A stretch of DNA of 64,000 bases. It comes from Sphingomonas sp. S1-29. GTDB taxonomy: Bacteria; Pseudomonadota; Alphaproteobacteria; Sphingomonadales; Sphingomonadaceae. The DNA is taken from the NCBI RefSeq assembly GCF_026167545.1, contig NZ_CP110678.1:1485501-1549500 (forward strand), read 5' to 3'. The notes under the pieces are model-generated. The model had not been told where the DNA came from. It worked only from the letters and a program-made list of their open reading frames with translations, and searched no databases. A program made the position numbers and the translations under genes. This document shows, one piece after another, positions 39,141 to 47,761 of this stretch (position 1 is its first letter; each line of letters starts with the position of its first letter).

Positions 39141-39146
39141 TAAATA
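39141..39146 (+). promoter_or_regulatory. TAAATA element before endolysin
   Basis: TAAATA ends 5 nt before ATG 39152; the GAGG in between is too close to the ATG to act as a normal Shine-Dalgarno. A CTATT/AATAG stem overlaps the box. Confidence 0.5.
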
Positions 39147-39151
39147 GAGGT

Positions 39152-39559
39152 ATGGCTTACCGATTATCTCAAACATCGCTTTCACGCCTTGATGGCGTCC
39201 ATCCTGATCTTGTTCGCGTCGTCAAACACGCAATCACCATCACCCAGATTGATTTTATGGTCTTGGAGGGGCTTCGCACGATTGCGCGCCAGCGCCAGCT
39301 TGTGAAGCAAGGCGCATCCCAGACGCTACGCTCCAAGCATCTTACCGGACATGCCGTCGATCTTGTGCCGTTCATCGATACCGATGGCGACGGCGATTCA
39401 GAAATCTCGTGGCACTGGCCGCACTACCACAAGCTCGCGCCCTTCATTAAGCAGGCGGCGAAGGAGTGTGAGGTAGCGCTAAGCTGGGGAGGCGATTGGC
39501 GGTCGTTCAAGGATGGTCCGCATTGGGAGCTTGATCCGAAGCGGTACCCGTTCCCCTAA
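39152..39559 (+). CDS. Endolysin, M15-type L-alanyl-D-glutamate/D-Ala peptidase
   Basis: 135 residues. SKHLTGHAVDLVPFIDTDGD with His and Asp ligands and SWGGDWRSFKDGPHWEL with the final zinc His are the signature of M15C/VanY-like peptidases such as the T5 endolysin. It cleaves peptide cross-links of peptidoglycan at lysis. No signal peptide, so it needs a holin (candidate at 5307). Residues 1-45 form the helical N-terminus. It is coupled to the next gene by TAATG. Confidence 0.88.
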   Translation: MAYRLSQTSLSRLDGVHPDLVRVVKHAITITQIDFMVLEGLRTIARQRQLVKQGASQTLRSKHLTGHAVDLVPFIDTDGDGDSEISWHWPHYHKLAPFIKQAAKECEVALSWGGDWRSFKDGPHWELDPKRYPFP

Positions 39560-39930
39560 TGGCGCGTATCTCGATCAAGGCCGCGAAAGCAAAGGGGAGG
39601 AATGCCCAGCAATGGGTGAGAGACGCCATCTTAGCGCGATTCCCGAGCATGACGCCCGACGATTGCCGATCGTGTCCGATGGGCTCTGGTGGGGCGGATA
39701 TCCAGCTTTCCGCCATGGCAAAAACCATTTTGCCGATCTCGATCGAGGTTAAGAGCAAGGCGACCGGCTTTACCCCGGTATATGCAGCGCTGGAGCAGGC
39801 TGATCGCAAAGACGGTCTGGAGCCGGTCGCGTTCGTCAGACAGGATCGTCGCAAGATGCTGGCGGTCGTGGATGCTGAGTATCTACTCGACCTACTAGCC
39901 CGCGACCACCCAAACGCAAAGACGGTCTAA
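39559..39930 (+). CDS. PD-(D/E)XK-type phage nuclease, resolvase-like
   Basis: 123 residues. KGRNAQQWVRDAIL, GSGGADIQLS with the metal-binding Asp, and PISIEVKSKATG (E-V-K) followed by AALEQADR form a PD-(D/E)XK fold as in small phage endonucleases that act like Holliday-junction resolvases. It may debranch replicating DNA before packaging. Overlaps the endolysin by one base. Its stop TAA is the start of the next TAAATA box. Confidence 0.65.
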   Translation: MARISIKAAKAKGRNAQQWVRDAILARFPSMTPDDCRSCPMGSGGADIQLSAMAKTILPISIEVKSKATGFTPVYAALEQADRKDGLEPVAFVRQDRRKMLAVVDAEYLLDLLARDHPNAKTV

Positions 39931-39933
39931 ATA
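39928..39933 (+). promoter_or_regulatory. TAAATA element before the 85-residue gene
   Basis: Includes the TAA stop of the nuclease gene; 26 nt before ATG 39960 with an AGGAG ribosome-binding site between. Confidence 0.4.
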
Positions 39934-39959
39934 CTCCGCAGGATACACAGGAGTTAGAT

Positions 39960-40217
39960 ATGGACCAGAATAAGCGCGCTCTATTGCGGCAAGAGGCAGT
40001 AGGCCGAGTGGAACTTTATGAGCGCATGAACGCTCTTACGGTTAAGCTTCGTCTCCACGGCTTTGCCGATCCGGACCCCAATCCGATTTGGTCCATAGAA
40101 GCGAAGCGTTTGATCTTCGCGATAGATCGCAATCTTGATTTTGATTATGATGATCTGAGCGGTGAGCTATCTTGGTCGGACGACAACGAGATTCTGTTCA
40201 GGCTGACTGTTCTTTGA
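39960..40217 (+). CDS. Small acidic hypothetical protein
   Basis: 85 residues, helical N-terminal half (ALLRQEAVGRVELYERMNAL) and acidic end (DFDYDDLSGELSWSDDNE). Ribosome-binding site ACAGGAG. Convergent with the minus-strand gene at 40224. No family recognised. Confidence 0.5.
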   Translation: MDQNKRALLRQEAVGRVELYERMNALTVKLRLHGFADPDPNPIWSIEAKRLIFAIDRNLDFDYDDLSGELSWSDDNEILFRLTVL

Positions 40218-40223
40218 CGGCGA

Positions 40224-40433
40224 TCATCCCATTACCCCCAACCTACTTATCTCGACTGGTGCGAAACCGAATCTCAGGCGGAGTAGAAACCGTTCATCCG
40301 GGTCTGCATCGGTAGCCCACCCTACAATCAAACGGTTGCTCAAGACGGGTTGCCAATCCCCGGCGATGCGCTGCCGCTCGCACCAGTCCTCGATCGTGTC
40401 CAGATCAGTGTTAGCATCGATTACCGTTCGCAT
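40224..40433 (-). CDS. Small hypothetical protein next to excisionase-like gene
   Basis: 69 residues: MRTVIDANTDLDTIEDWCER, then strands VLSNRLIVGWATD and RFLLRLRFGFAPV. Overlaps the upstream excisionase-like gene by 13 nt, so it is co-translated with it. Function unknown. Confidence 0.45.
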   Translation of the reverse strand: MRTVIDANTDLDTIEDWCERQRIAGDWQPVLSNRLIVGWATDADPDERFLLRLRFGFAPVEISRLGVMG

Positions 40434-40639
40434 CGCTGTAGCTCCTTCGAGATCATCATCCCCAAGACATCAAGCTTACGATAGCGGACATTGCGCGATG
40501 GACGCCCCGTAGTGGCGTTTTTTAGTCGCCCCGTCTCAATGTGGCCGTTCCGCGCCGCAGTAGCGAGATACTCATCGCTTACATCAAGAATCCGTTGAGC
40601 TTCCGAACTGCTAATCCAATCGTCTTTTTGAGTCATCAT
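40421..40639 (-). CDS. Excisionase-like winged HTH protein
   Basis: 72 residues from ATG 40639 (MMTQKDDWISSSEAQRILDV). The pattern ISSSEAQRILDVSDEYLATA then a basic turn and RNVRYRKLDVLGM is the MerR/HTH_17-type fold of phage excisionases. It lies just downstream of the integrase in the same direction, a usual arrangement for xis. A GTG at 40708 would extend it by 23 residues but has little support; TTGACA near 40730 may be the promoter. Confidence 0.6.
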   Translation of the reverse strand: MMTQKDDWISSSEAQRILDVSDEYLATAARNGHIETGRLKNATTGRPSRNVRYRKLDVLGMMISKELQRCER

Positions 40640-40750
40640 CTGTATCCAATCGTTCCTGTTGACGACCAGATACAGACGCTGACCAAGGTTGGCAACGAAA
40701 AACGACACGCTTGAGTATATCCAACAAGCTACTTGTCAAGTCAAATACGA

Positions 40751-41983
40751 TCAAGCGGCGATCTTTGCTCTACCATCTACCGCTTTCATCAACCGTTCTT
40801 CCCATGATGTTAGCAGTGCCAGCTTAGATTCGAGGTAGTCGCCATGATCGTAGCGACGATCTGCATCCCCTGCGGAATGATTCAGAATCAGTTCCGCCAG
40901 CCACTTCTTCGTATCGTCCCCGTTGACGATGTGCGTCCGCACCGCATGGCGGATACAGTGCATATCCCACGGCTCGACTGTCTCGCCTTCCTGCCGCGCC
41001 ATCCTGTCCAGATCACCGCGCAGGACTGTTAGGAATGGGACCGCCATGCCTTTGTAAGGCGCACCGTGGAAGAAATACCCCCGCTGAGATTCGAAGGACC
41101 GTTCCCGAGCACCGTCGAAAATTGATTTCGCCATCGGTGCCAGCGGCAACAGGCATGGTTTGCCGTTCTTCGCCCTCCCCCGTGGGATCGTCCAGATACC
41201 CCGCTTGACCTCCGACAGCGCGGCACCGTGGCTTTCCATGACGCGGCAACCCATTAGGATGAGCATCCGCACGGGATCGGACTGATCTGCTGGGTAGCTG
41301 TCGAGGGCACGCCACAACCAAACAAGCTCGTGCATTTCGAGAGCGCGGCGCGGGTTGTCCTCCTTCGTCATCAGAATCCCGAGCGCGACATTATGCTCCA
41401 CATGATCTTCAGCCGCCGCCCATGTCAGGAATGTCCGTAGCTCTGACAGCATCCGATTTGCTGCACCGTAGCTCCCCCTTCCCCTCATGGCCTGCACGCA
41501 GGCTCGCCCGTCCGCCTTAGAGAATTCGGTAATCGGTCGGTCGCCAAACTGGCCAAACACATTGCGCTCAAGAAGCCGTGTCTTTTCGTCCAGCGTGCGC
41601 ACACCCTCGATACTTTTGAACTCGATATATTTTGCGTGCACCGCCCGCATTGTGTTGGCGTTTTTGCGCGCCTGCACCGCCTCAGCTTCCACCTTTGCGA
41701 CCCGTGGATCGATGCCCCGACCCCGCAACCGGTTAAGCTCTTCCGCCCACTCTCGCGCCTCAGCGAGCCCGTACGCGGGATATGTGCCCAGCGACATCTT
41801 GATCCGGCGCGAGTTCATGTTGCAAGTATTCGCCGCGTCATAATTCCACCTTTTCACGCCCGTGGGTCGGATGGTGAGAAATAGATTGGAGACTGTTTCA
41901 TCTCCCATTTGGTAATCCTTGGGACGGCTTTCCAAGTCGGTGAAAAACCTATTGGTAGGACGGGCTGGAATCTTGTTGGCCAT
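40751..41983 (-). CDS. int: Tyrosine-type phage integrase
   Basis: 410 residues with a DUF4102-like N-terminal arm-binding domain (KDYQMGDETVSNLFLTIRPT, WNYDAAN) and the C-terminal catalytic domain. Catalytic residues appear as Arg 247 (MGCRVMES), Lys near 272-275 (GRAKNGK), His 342/Arg 345 (MHCIRHAV), His 369 (LNHS) and Tyr 378 (RRYDHGDYLE). It recombines attP with the tRNA-Thr 3' end. It reads inward from attR. The HCIR block differs slightly from the usual HDLR. Confidence 0.92.
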   Translation of the reverse strand: MANKIPARPTNRFFTDLESRPKDYQMGDETVSNLFLTIRPTGVKRWNYDAANTCNMNSRRIKMSLGTYPAYGLAEAREWAEELNRLRGRGIDPRVAKVEAEAVQARKNANTMRAVHAKYIEFKSIEGVRTLDEKTRLLERNVFGQFGDRPITEFSKADGRACVQAMRGRGSYGAANRMLSELRTFLTWAAAEDHVEHNVALGILMTKEDNPRRALEMHELVWLWRALDSYPADQSDPVRMLILMGCRVMESHGAALSEVKRGIWTIPRGRAKNGKPCLLPLAPMAKSIFDGARERSFESQRGYFFHGAPYKGMAVPFLTVLRGDLDRMARQEGETVEPWDMHCIRHAVRTHIVNGDDTKKWLAELILNHSAGDADRRYDHGDYLESKLALLTSWEERLMKAVDGRAKIAA

Positions 41984-42010
41984 TTCTATTCTCCAAAATC
42001 GCTTAACCTG

Positions 42011-42149
42011 AAAACCTACGGTTTATCCCACCGGACGCGGGGGTTAGCTCGTGGGTTAGAAGCTTGGCCAAAGGTGGGAGGCGTCGCCCCAAAGTTTCAA
42101 CCTAAGTGGTTGAATATCTTGGGAGTTTGCCAACCTTGGCCAACCTTGG
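42011..42149. other. Candidate integrase arm sites, right end
   Basis: GAAAACCTACGGTTT (42011), CGGGGGTTAG (42039) with CGTGGGTTAG (42051) at 12-bp spacing, and TTGGCCAA/CCAACCTTGG boxes at 42063-42149. They mirror the left-end boxes in the same orientation. The region lies between the integrase start and attR. Confidence 0.5.
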
Positions 42150-42176
42150 GGATCGTGGAAACGGCTCAAAAATGGA

Positions 42177-42221
42177 TTTGTAAACTGGATGTCGCGGGTT
42201 CGATTCCTGCAACCGGCACCA
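42177..42221 (+). other. attR core (45-bp direct repeat)
   Basis: Identical copy of 4039-4083. The left flank (GGA) no longer fits the tRNA anticodon stem, so this is the displaced original 3' end of tRNA-Thr and not a gene. Confidence 0.92.
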
Positions 42222-42532
42222 TTGCTCTGCCGAAACTTTCAAAAAATGCCGCAGCGGTCGACCGTTGATTGCGCTACGCGGCGGCTTCGCCGATCTGCGC
42301 GCGAATGGGGCCGGCGCTGCCCGTCGGCTCGGATGGCCCGCCTCATCCCCGCCAGAAAGTTTCCGCCCGGAACAAACCCATTCGACTTGCAGGCGTTGAG
42401 CCGGTGTCGCTCTTTCGATATTAACGAAAATTATTGTCCAGAATTGTTGCATGTCGCGAACATACGGGACGGGATGGGGTATCAGCGCCTTACCGTTGGC
42501 ATGCTTCACCAGGCGTCAGCGGCCAAGAGCGA

Positions 42533-42892
42533 ATGCGGGCTCCCGCCTGTGTGGAAGGCGTTTCCACGCCCACAAACGACAATGATCCAGCGATCGGGCC
42601 GATACGCCCAGCGGAAGTTTCTGCTTACGGTCAGGCGGCCTTGCTGCTGGCCGAAAGTCTGATTCACGGGCTTTGCGAGAAAGCGATGCTCAGCAGCGGT
42701 GAGGCGGTGGCGATCATCGAACGCGCCGCCGACGGACAATTCGACCGTGCCGAAGCAGCCGACGACGCGGGCGCACCGATGTGGCGGTCGCATGCGCTGC
42801 TATCCGCCATCGCGGCGCCGTTGCAAAGCGACGAGCAACACCAATCCACCCGTCCGCGGTCCGAGTCGCAACGATGTGCCATGCGCTCATAA
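42533..42892 (+). CDS. Hypothetical chromosomal protein
   Basis: About 119 residues from ATG 42533 (start uncertain; the frame opens at 42434). A conserved-looking helical part, YGQAALLLAESLIHGLCEKA and SGEAVAIIERAADGQFDRAE, follows a variable Pro-rich N-terminus. It overlaps the response-regulator gene by 19 nt, so the two are probably co-expressed. No family recognised. 42222-42532 holds no other gene. Confidence 0.5.
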   Translation: MRAPACVEGVSTPTNDNDPAIGPIRPAEVSAYGQAALLLAESLIHGLCEKAMLSSGEAVAIIERAADGQFDRAEAADDAGAPMWRSHALLSAIAAPLQSDEQHQSTRPRSESQRCAMRS

Positions 42893-43224
42893 TCGAAGAT
42901 GAACGGCTGATCGCCGAATATCTGGCCAGCCTCGCCGAACGCGCGGGCCCCAAGTCGATCGCGATGGCATATACCGAAGACAAGGCGGTCGGCGCCGCGC
43001 ACGAGCGGCGACCCGACATCATCCTTTCCGACGTGATTTTGCTGGCGGGCACAGGTCCGTGCGCAGTGCAGGCGATAACGTCGCATTATGGTGAAATACC
43101 GGTCATCTTCATCACCGGGACGCCCGAACGTTATCTGCCCCGCGAGCCGTCGAGCGTCGTGCTGCACAAGCCGATCGATCCCGTCTGCGTGATGGACACG
43201 TTTCGCCGGCTGGCCCATTTATAG
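42874..43224 (+). CDS. Single-domain response regulator
   Basis: 116 residues from ATG 42874, a receiver domain without output domain: acidic pocket ALIIEDERLIAEYL, phospho-acceptor Asp in PDIILSDVIL, Thr in FITGTP and Lys in VVLHKPID. Such CheY-like proteins relay phosphate or act by protein contact. The convergent hybrid histidine kinase next to it is the obvious partner, inferred from position. Confidence 0.8.
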   Translation: MCHALIIEDERLIAEYLASLAERAGPKSIAMAYTEDKAVGAAHERRPDIILSDVILLAGTGPCAVQAITSHYGEIPVIFITGTPERYLPREPSSVVLHKPIDPVCVMDTFRRLAHL

Positions 43225-43297
43225 ACGGTGATGCTGCCGGGTGGGTCGTCGGGGTAACCGCCACCCCGTCCCGCAGTCGCTGAAAACCTCGTCGCTG

Positions 43298-45895
43298 CTA
43301 CGCGGCTGCGCGAATCGCCTCGATCGCGTCGCGGACGCGGTCCAGCCGATCCTCGCCCGTCCAACTGCCGATCCCGTCCTCCAGGTCGCGCGCCCGATCG
43401 CCGAGATCGGGCTCGCGGAACATCCCGGCAGTGCCGGCCAGCTTGTGAAGCAAGCCCGAGGCTTCGGTAAGCTCGGCATCGGAAAACAGGCCGCGCCGCA
43501 GCAGCGCGTCGAGCATCGCGAGCGTCTCCTGCTTTCGAGCAGCGTATCGTTCCTGGATGGTCACGCCCGGCGTCAGGACCGACTCTCCGGGGGGGCCCTT
43601 ATACGACACCGCGTGCTGACGATCCCATTCCCGCATGGCCTTGTCCAGGCTGGCAAGCGTCACCGGCTTTGCAATGTGCGCCTGCATTCCCGCGGCCAGG
43701 CACGCTGCGATATCATCGGCATAGGCGTTGGCGCTCAGCGCTAAAATCGGCAGATCGCTGGCGGCGACACCTTGCGCGCGCAATCGTCGCGTCGCCTCAT
43801 ATCCGTCCATGATCGGCATTTGGATATCCATAAGCGCGATCCGGTACGGCGCACCCGCGGCAAGCGCGGCGTCGATTTTGGCGATCGCGTCGGACCCGTC
43901 GACCGCGATATCGACGTCCCAGCCCAGCTGGCGCAGCATGGCGGTGATCAGCAGTTGATTGACGTCGTGATCTTCGGCCACCAGTACGCGCCCGCGATCC
44001 TGCGGAACGAGCGACGGCGCGCCGAGCGCTGTCGAAGCCGGGTCGCTGGTCGCCTCTGCCCCCACATCCGGTGCGCCGCTGTCGTTATCGGGACTGGCGC
44101 GCAGGGGTAGGGTCAACACGAAGCGCGAACCGCCGCCGATCTCGTCGTCGAGCACCAGCTGCCCCCCCATCAGTTCGGCAAGCTGCTTGCTGATCGGCAA
44201 GCCCAACCCCGTACCCCCGAAGCGACTCGCGGTCGTCGCCTCGGCCTGGACGAAGGTTTCGAAGATCGCTGCCTGGCGATCCGGCGCGATTCCGATGCCG
44301 GTGTCCTCGACCTCGATCGAAAGCGTTGCCATGGCATCCGGATCGGGATCGGCGACGCACGGTTGCGACCGGACGCGCAGCGTGATCGATCCGCACGGGG
44401 TAAACTTCGCCGCATTACCGAGCAGGTTGAGGACGATCTGCCGGAGGCGGAGTCCGTCGCCCACCACCATCACCGGCAATTCGGCGGCAATATCGACGTT
44501 CAGCACCAAGCCCTTCTGCTGGACCGCAGGCATGACCAGCTTCACGCAAGCGCGCAGGGCATGGCGTAGGTCAAAGGCGTCGCTTGCGATCTTCATTTGT
44601 CCGGCCTCGACCTTCGAAATGTCGAGAATGTCGTTCAGCAGCCGCATCATCGCTCGACCCGAATCGGCGATCAGTTCGGCCTGCCGTCGCTGTTCGGGGG
44701 CCAGGTCGGCCGCGAGCAACAAATCGGTGAAGCCGATCACGCCGTTCATCGGCGTGCGTATCTCGTGGCTCATATTGGCCAGGAAGCTCGATTTTGCGTG
44801 CGCCGCCGATTCCGCGTGGAGGCGTGCCGCCTCGAGTTCGAGCTGGAGCAGCTTGCGCTTACTCACGTCGCGCACCGAAGCAATGATCTCGGCTGGCCGA
44901 CCTTCCGCATCGCGCACCAGCCCGGCATTCGACTCCACCCAACGCCAGGCCTGGGGGCCGCCGCGCTCGATCGTGCGATAGGTCAGCGAGGTACGATCGC
45001 GCTCGCCGGTGCGAAGGATTTCGAACCCTTTTGCGAGCTCGGGTTTGTCTTCGGGATGAACGCCGAACGCGATGTCGCCGCCGATCACCGCCGATGGGTC
45101 GATCCCGAAGACCTGCTTCGTTGAGGGTGACGCGTACAGAAAAGTGCCGTCAAGACTGATCCGGAATACAGCATCGGTGGCGTTGGTCGCCAGCAACCGT
45201 AGCTGCTCCTCGACCAGCTCGCGCTTCTGGACATCGGCCGCCAGCTCGTCGTTCGCAGCGCGCAACGCCCGCAGCCGCAGCACCCGGTCGCGCCAGACGA
45301 TGGCCGCCAGCAGCAGGATCAGCGCGATGCACGACCCGAGCACGCCGCGGGCCAGGTTCTCCAAATGCGACGAACGCCGCTGGCGCTGCAGCAGGAGACG
45401 CGCCTCCTTGTCATTGATTCGCTCTACCAGCGCCGTGATCCGGGCATCCGCGTGCCGAGCCGCGGGATCGTTGATTTGCCGCCGTACCTCGTCCCCCCGG
45501 CCTTCGTCCATGCGCACGAAGGTGCGTTCCATTTCCTGGAAATATCGCTGCGTGGCGCGGTCGAGCATCGCCATGTTGGCTTGCTGGGCGGGATTGTCGG
45601 CGCTCATCGCCGAGAGGGGGGCCAGTTCCTTGCGTAGCGAATTGCGCGCGGCGTGCGCGGCGGCGCGATCCTGCGGGTCGCCGGTCAACACGAACCCGCG
45701 GCGGGCCACTTCGGCCCGAAGCCGCATGATACGCAGCTGCGCCAGACGCTTTTGCATCTCCACCGTATGGCTCACCCACTGGTCCGAGCGGTTTTGCTGC
45801 CACTGCAGCCCCGCTGCCGCCAGGCCACAACTCAGCAGCAGCACGAAGCTGAGCAGGACGAGGTAGGACGATCGCGTACGGACGGAGACGGACAT
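43298..45895 (-). CDS. Hybrid sensor histidine kinase (CHASE3-PAS-HisKA-HATPase-REC-Hpt)
   Basis: 865 residues. Two membrane segments (about 11-30 and 184-202) frame a CHASE3-like periplasmic sensor; a PAS domain with PAC follows (about 228-345). HisKA has [19 protein letters not shown] with His 377; HATPase has [17 protein letters not shown] and [12 protein letters not shown] receiver ([25 protein letters not shown]) and a C-terminal Hpt domain ([12 protein letters not shown]) complete a phosphorelay. Ligand unknown. It converges with the single-domain receiver gene. Confidence 0.9.
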   Translation of the reverse strand: MSVSVRTRSSYLVLLSFVLLLSCGLAAAGLQWQQNRSDQWVSHTVEMQKRLAQLRIMRLRAEVARRGFVLTGDPQDRAAAHAARNSLRKELAPLSAMSADNPAQQANMAMLDRATQRYFQEMERTFVRMDEGRGDEVRRQINDPAARHADARITALVERINDKEARLLLQRQRRSSHLENLARGVLGSCIALILLLAAIVWRDRVLRLRALRAANDELAADVQKRELVEEQLRLLATNATDAVFRISLDGTFLYASPSTKQVFGIDPSAVIGGDIAFGVHPEDKPELAKGFEILRTGERDRTSLTYRTIERGGPQAWRWVESNAGLVRDAEGRPAEIIASVRDVSKRKLLQLELEAARLHAESAAHAKSSFLANMSHEIRTPMNGVIGFTDLLLAADLAPEQRRQAELIADSGRAMMRLLNDILDISKVEAGQMKIASDAFDLRHALRACVKLVMPAVQQKGLVLNVDIAAELPVMVVGDGLRLRQIVLNLLGNAAKFTPCGSITLRVRSQPCVADPDPDAMATLSIEVEDTGIGIAPDRQAAIFETFVQAEATTASRFGGTGLGLPISKQLAELMGGQLVLDDEIGGGSRFVLTLPLRASPDNDSGAPDVGAEATSDPASTALGAPSLVPQDRGRVLVAEDHDVNQLLITAMLRQLGWDVDIAVDGSDAIAKIDAALAAGAPYRIALMDIQMPIMDGYEATRRLRAQGVAASDLPILALSANAYADDIAACLAAGMQAHIAKPVTLASLDKAMREWDRQHAVSYKGPPGESVLTPGVTIQERYAARKQETLAMLDALLRRGLFSDAELTEASGLLHKLAGTAGMFREPDLGDRARDLEDGIGSWTGEDRLDRVRDAIEAIRAAA

Positions 45896-46047
45896 GATGG
45901 CTTTCTGTGGCTGCTCCTTCGTAAGCGCCAGTCCTTAAGAGAACCTCTGCCCGATCATCGCGCGCCGCCTGGATCGCTCGCCGGATCGGTGTATTGCTGC
46001 GCGTGGCGGCCCCCGCCTGCGTATCCGGAAGACGTTGGAGCAGATCA

Positions 46048-47655
46048 TTGTCCAAGAAGAGCCCTGCAAAGCTAAAGGTCCGCGTCGCCGTCCCGGGGGA
46101 CGTTCGCGGCATCCTGGCGCTGATCAGCGCGGCGTATCCCGATGCCGAAAACTACACCGCCGGTGAAATCCGCGGGCAGATCAACAATTTCCCCGAAGGC
46201 CAGTTCGTCGCGGTCCTCGAGAAGAAGATCGTCGGCTATTGCGCTTCGTCGCGGATCGACGAGGCGATTGCGCTGGCGCCGCACGATTGGCCGACGATAT
46301 CGGGCAATGGGTTCGGCAGCCGTCACGATCCGACCGGCGACTGGCTGTACGGCATCGAGATGGCGGTCGACGAAAGCCAGCGCGGGCTTCGCATCGGCAA
46401 GCGCCTGTATGACGCGCGCCGGGTGTTGGCCGAGCGGCTCGAGCTGCGCGGAATCGTGTTCGGCGGGCGGATGCCCGGCTATGCGCGGCAGAAAGCGAAG
46501 GCGGGCAAGCCCGAGGATTATCTGACCGGCGTTCGCGAGGGGAAGTTCCGCGATCCGGTGATCGGCTTCCATCTGGCCAACGGCTTCACGCCGATCGGCA
46601 TCCTTCCCAAATATCTGCCCGGCGACAAGGAATCCGCGGGATTCGCGACGCACATGGTGTGGCGCAATCCCTATGTCGACCCGAACGAGCCCCCCGAATT
46701 CCGCGTGCCGCGCCATGTCGAGAGCGTCCGCCTGGCGACCGTCCAGCTCCAGGCGCGCGCGGTCAAGGACTTTGCCGAGTTCGTCAAGAACGTCGAATAT
46801 TTCGTCGATGTCGCGGCGGACTACCGGTCCGATTTCGTGGTCTTCCCCGAATTGTTCACGCTGTCGCTGCTCTCGTTCGAAAGCGAGACGCTATCGCCGA
46901 TGGAGGCGATCGACCGGTTGACCGAGCATCGCGCGCCGATCGTCGCCGAGCTTTCGCGCATGGCGATGCGCTACAACATCAACATCGTCGGCGGTTCGCA
47001 CCCCACCCGCACCGAAGACGGCACGATCAAGAACATCGCCTATACCTGCCTTCGCGATGGGTCGGTGCATTCGCAGGAAAAGATCCACCCCACCCCCAAC
47101 GAAGCCTATTGGTGGAAGATCAAGGGCGGCAGCTCGGTCAACGTCATCCAGACCGATATCGGTCCGGTCGGGGTGCTGATCTGCTACGACAGCGAGTTCC
47201 CCGAACTGGCGCGTCGCCTGGTCGACGAAGGCGCGCGGATCATCTTCGTCCCCTTCTGCACCGATAATCGACAGGGCTATATGCGCGTGCGCTATTGTTC
47301 GCAGGCGCGGGCGATCGAGAACCAGTGCTTCGTCGTGCTTTCGGGCAATGTCGGCAACCTGCCGGGGGTCGACAATATGGACATCCAATATGCCCAGTCG
47401 TGCATCCTGACGCCGTGCGACTTCCCCTTCGCGCGCGACGGGATCGCGGCCGAGGCCAGCGAGAATATCGAGGCGCTGACGATCGCCGACGTGAACCTTG
47501 CCGACCTGACCTGGGCGCGCGCCGAGGGCACGGTTCGCAACCTCGCCGATCGGCGCTTCGATTTGTATCGGATCGACTGGAGCCGAAGCAAATCGTCCGA
47601 GAGCGCGCCGGTCGACGCGGCACCGCGCGGGCCGAAGGTGCCTGGGGGCGGATAG
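46048..47655 (+). CDS. GNAT acetyltransferase - carbon-nitrogen hydrolase fusion
   Basis: 535 residues from TTG 46048, which has GGAG at suitable spacing and gives MSKKSPAKLKVRVAVPGD; an ATG at 45994 is the alternative. The N-terminal GNAT domain (about 10-190) has VDESQRGLRIGKRLYDAR as acetyl-CoA site. The nitrilase-type domain (about 225-520) shows Glu in VVFPELFT, Lys in SQEKIHPTPNE and Cys in GVLICYDSEFPEL. This two-domain architecture is a known family of unknown substrate, presumably an amidase linked to N-acylation. Single gene. Confidence 0.85.
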   Translation: MSKKSPAKLKVRVAVPGDVRGILALISAAYPDAENYTAGEIRGQINNFPEGQFVAVLEKKIVGYCASSRIDEAIALAPHDWPTISGNGFGSRHDPTGDWLYGIEMAVDESQRGLRIGKRLYDARRVLAERLELRGIVFGGRMPGYARQKAKAGKPEDYLTGVREGKFRDPVIGFHLANGFTPIGILPKYLPGDKESAGFATHMVWRNPYVDPNEPPEFRVPRHVESVRLATVQLQARAVKDFAEFVKNVEYFVDVAADYRSDFVVFPELFTLSLLSFESETLSPMEAIDRLTEHRAPIVAELSRMAMRYNINIVGGSHPTRTEDGTIKNIAYTCLRDGSVHSQEKIHPTPNEAYWWKIKGGSSVNVIQTDIGPVGVLICYDSEFPELARRLVDEGARIIFVPFCTDNRQGYMRVRYCSQARAIENQCFVVLSGNVGNLPGVDNMDIQYAQSCILTPCDFPFARDGIAAEASENIEALTIADVNLADLTWARAEGTVRNLADRRFDLYRIDWSRSKSSESAPVDAAPRGPKVPGGG

Positions 47656-47761
47656 GCCGGGACCGCCGGCTGCGCGCGACCGCCTATCGGCCGATCCCGT
47701 CGGCGGTGACATCGCGAAGCGTCGGTTGATTGCCGCTGCCGCGCGCTGCGCGATCGCGCCG

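Larger units (their letters stand above)
4039..42221. mobile_element. Prophage of P22-like podovirus type, integrated in tRNA-Thr(TGT)
   Basis: The element is bounded by 45-bp direct repeats of the tRNA-Thr 3' part and carries an integrase beside the right repeat. The virion genes follow P22 order: tailspike, TerS, TerL, portal, scaffold, coat, gp4, gp10, needle position, gp14 position, ejection proteins. Holin-like genes, an endolysin, morons, an antirestriction gene and defence-like NTPase and nuclease genes make up the rest. Composition is visibly less GC-rich than the flanks. Structural genes look intact; one accessory gene is broken by an IS. Whether it can be induced cannot be told from sequence. 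Confidence 0.93.

Noticed and set aside
42177..42253. Second tRNA-Thr gene
   Set aside because: Only the 3' 45 bases are present; the D-arm and 5' acceptor strand are missing, so it is the attR fragment.
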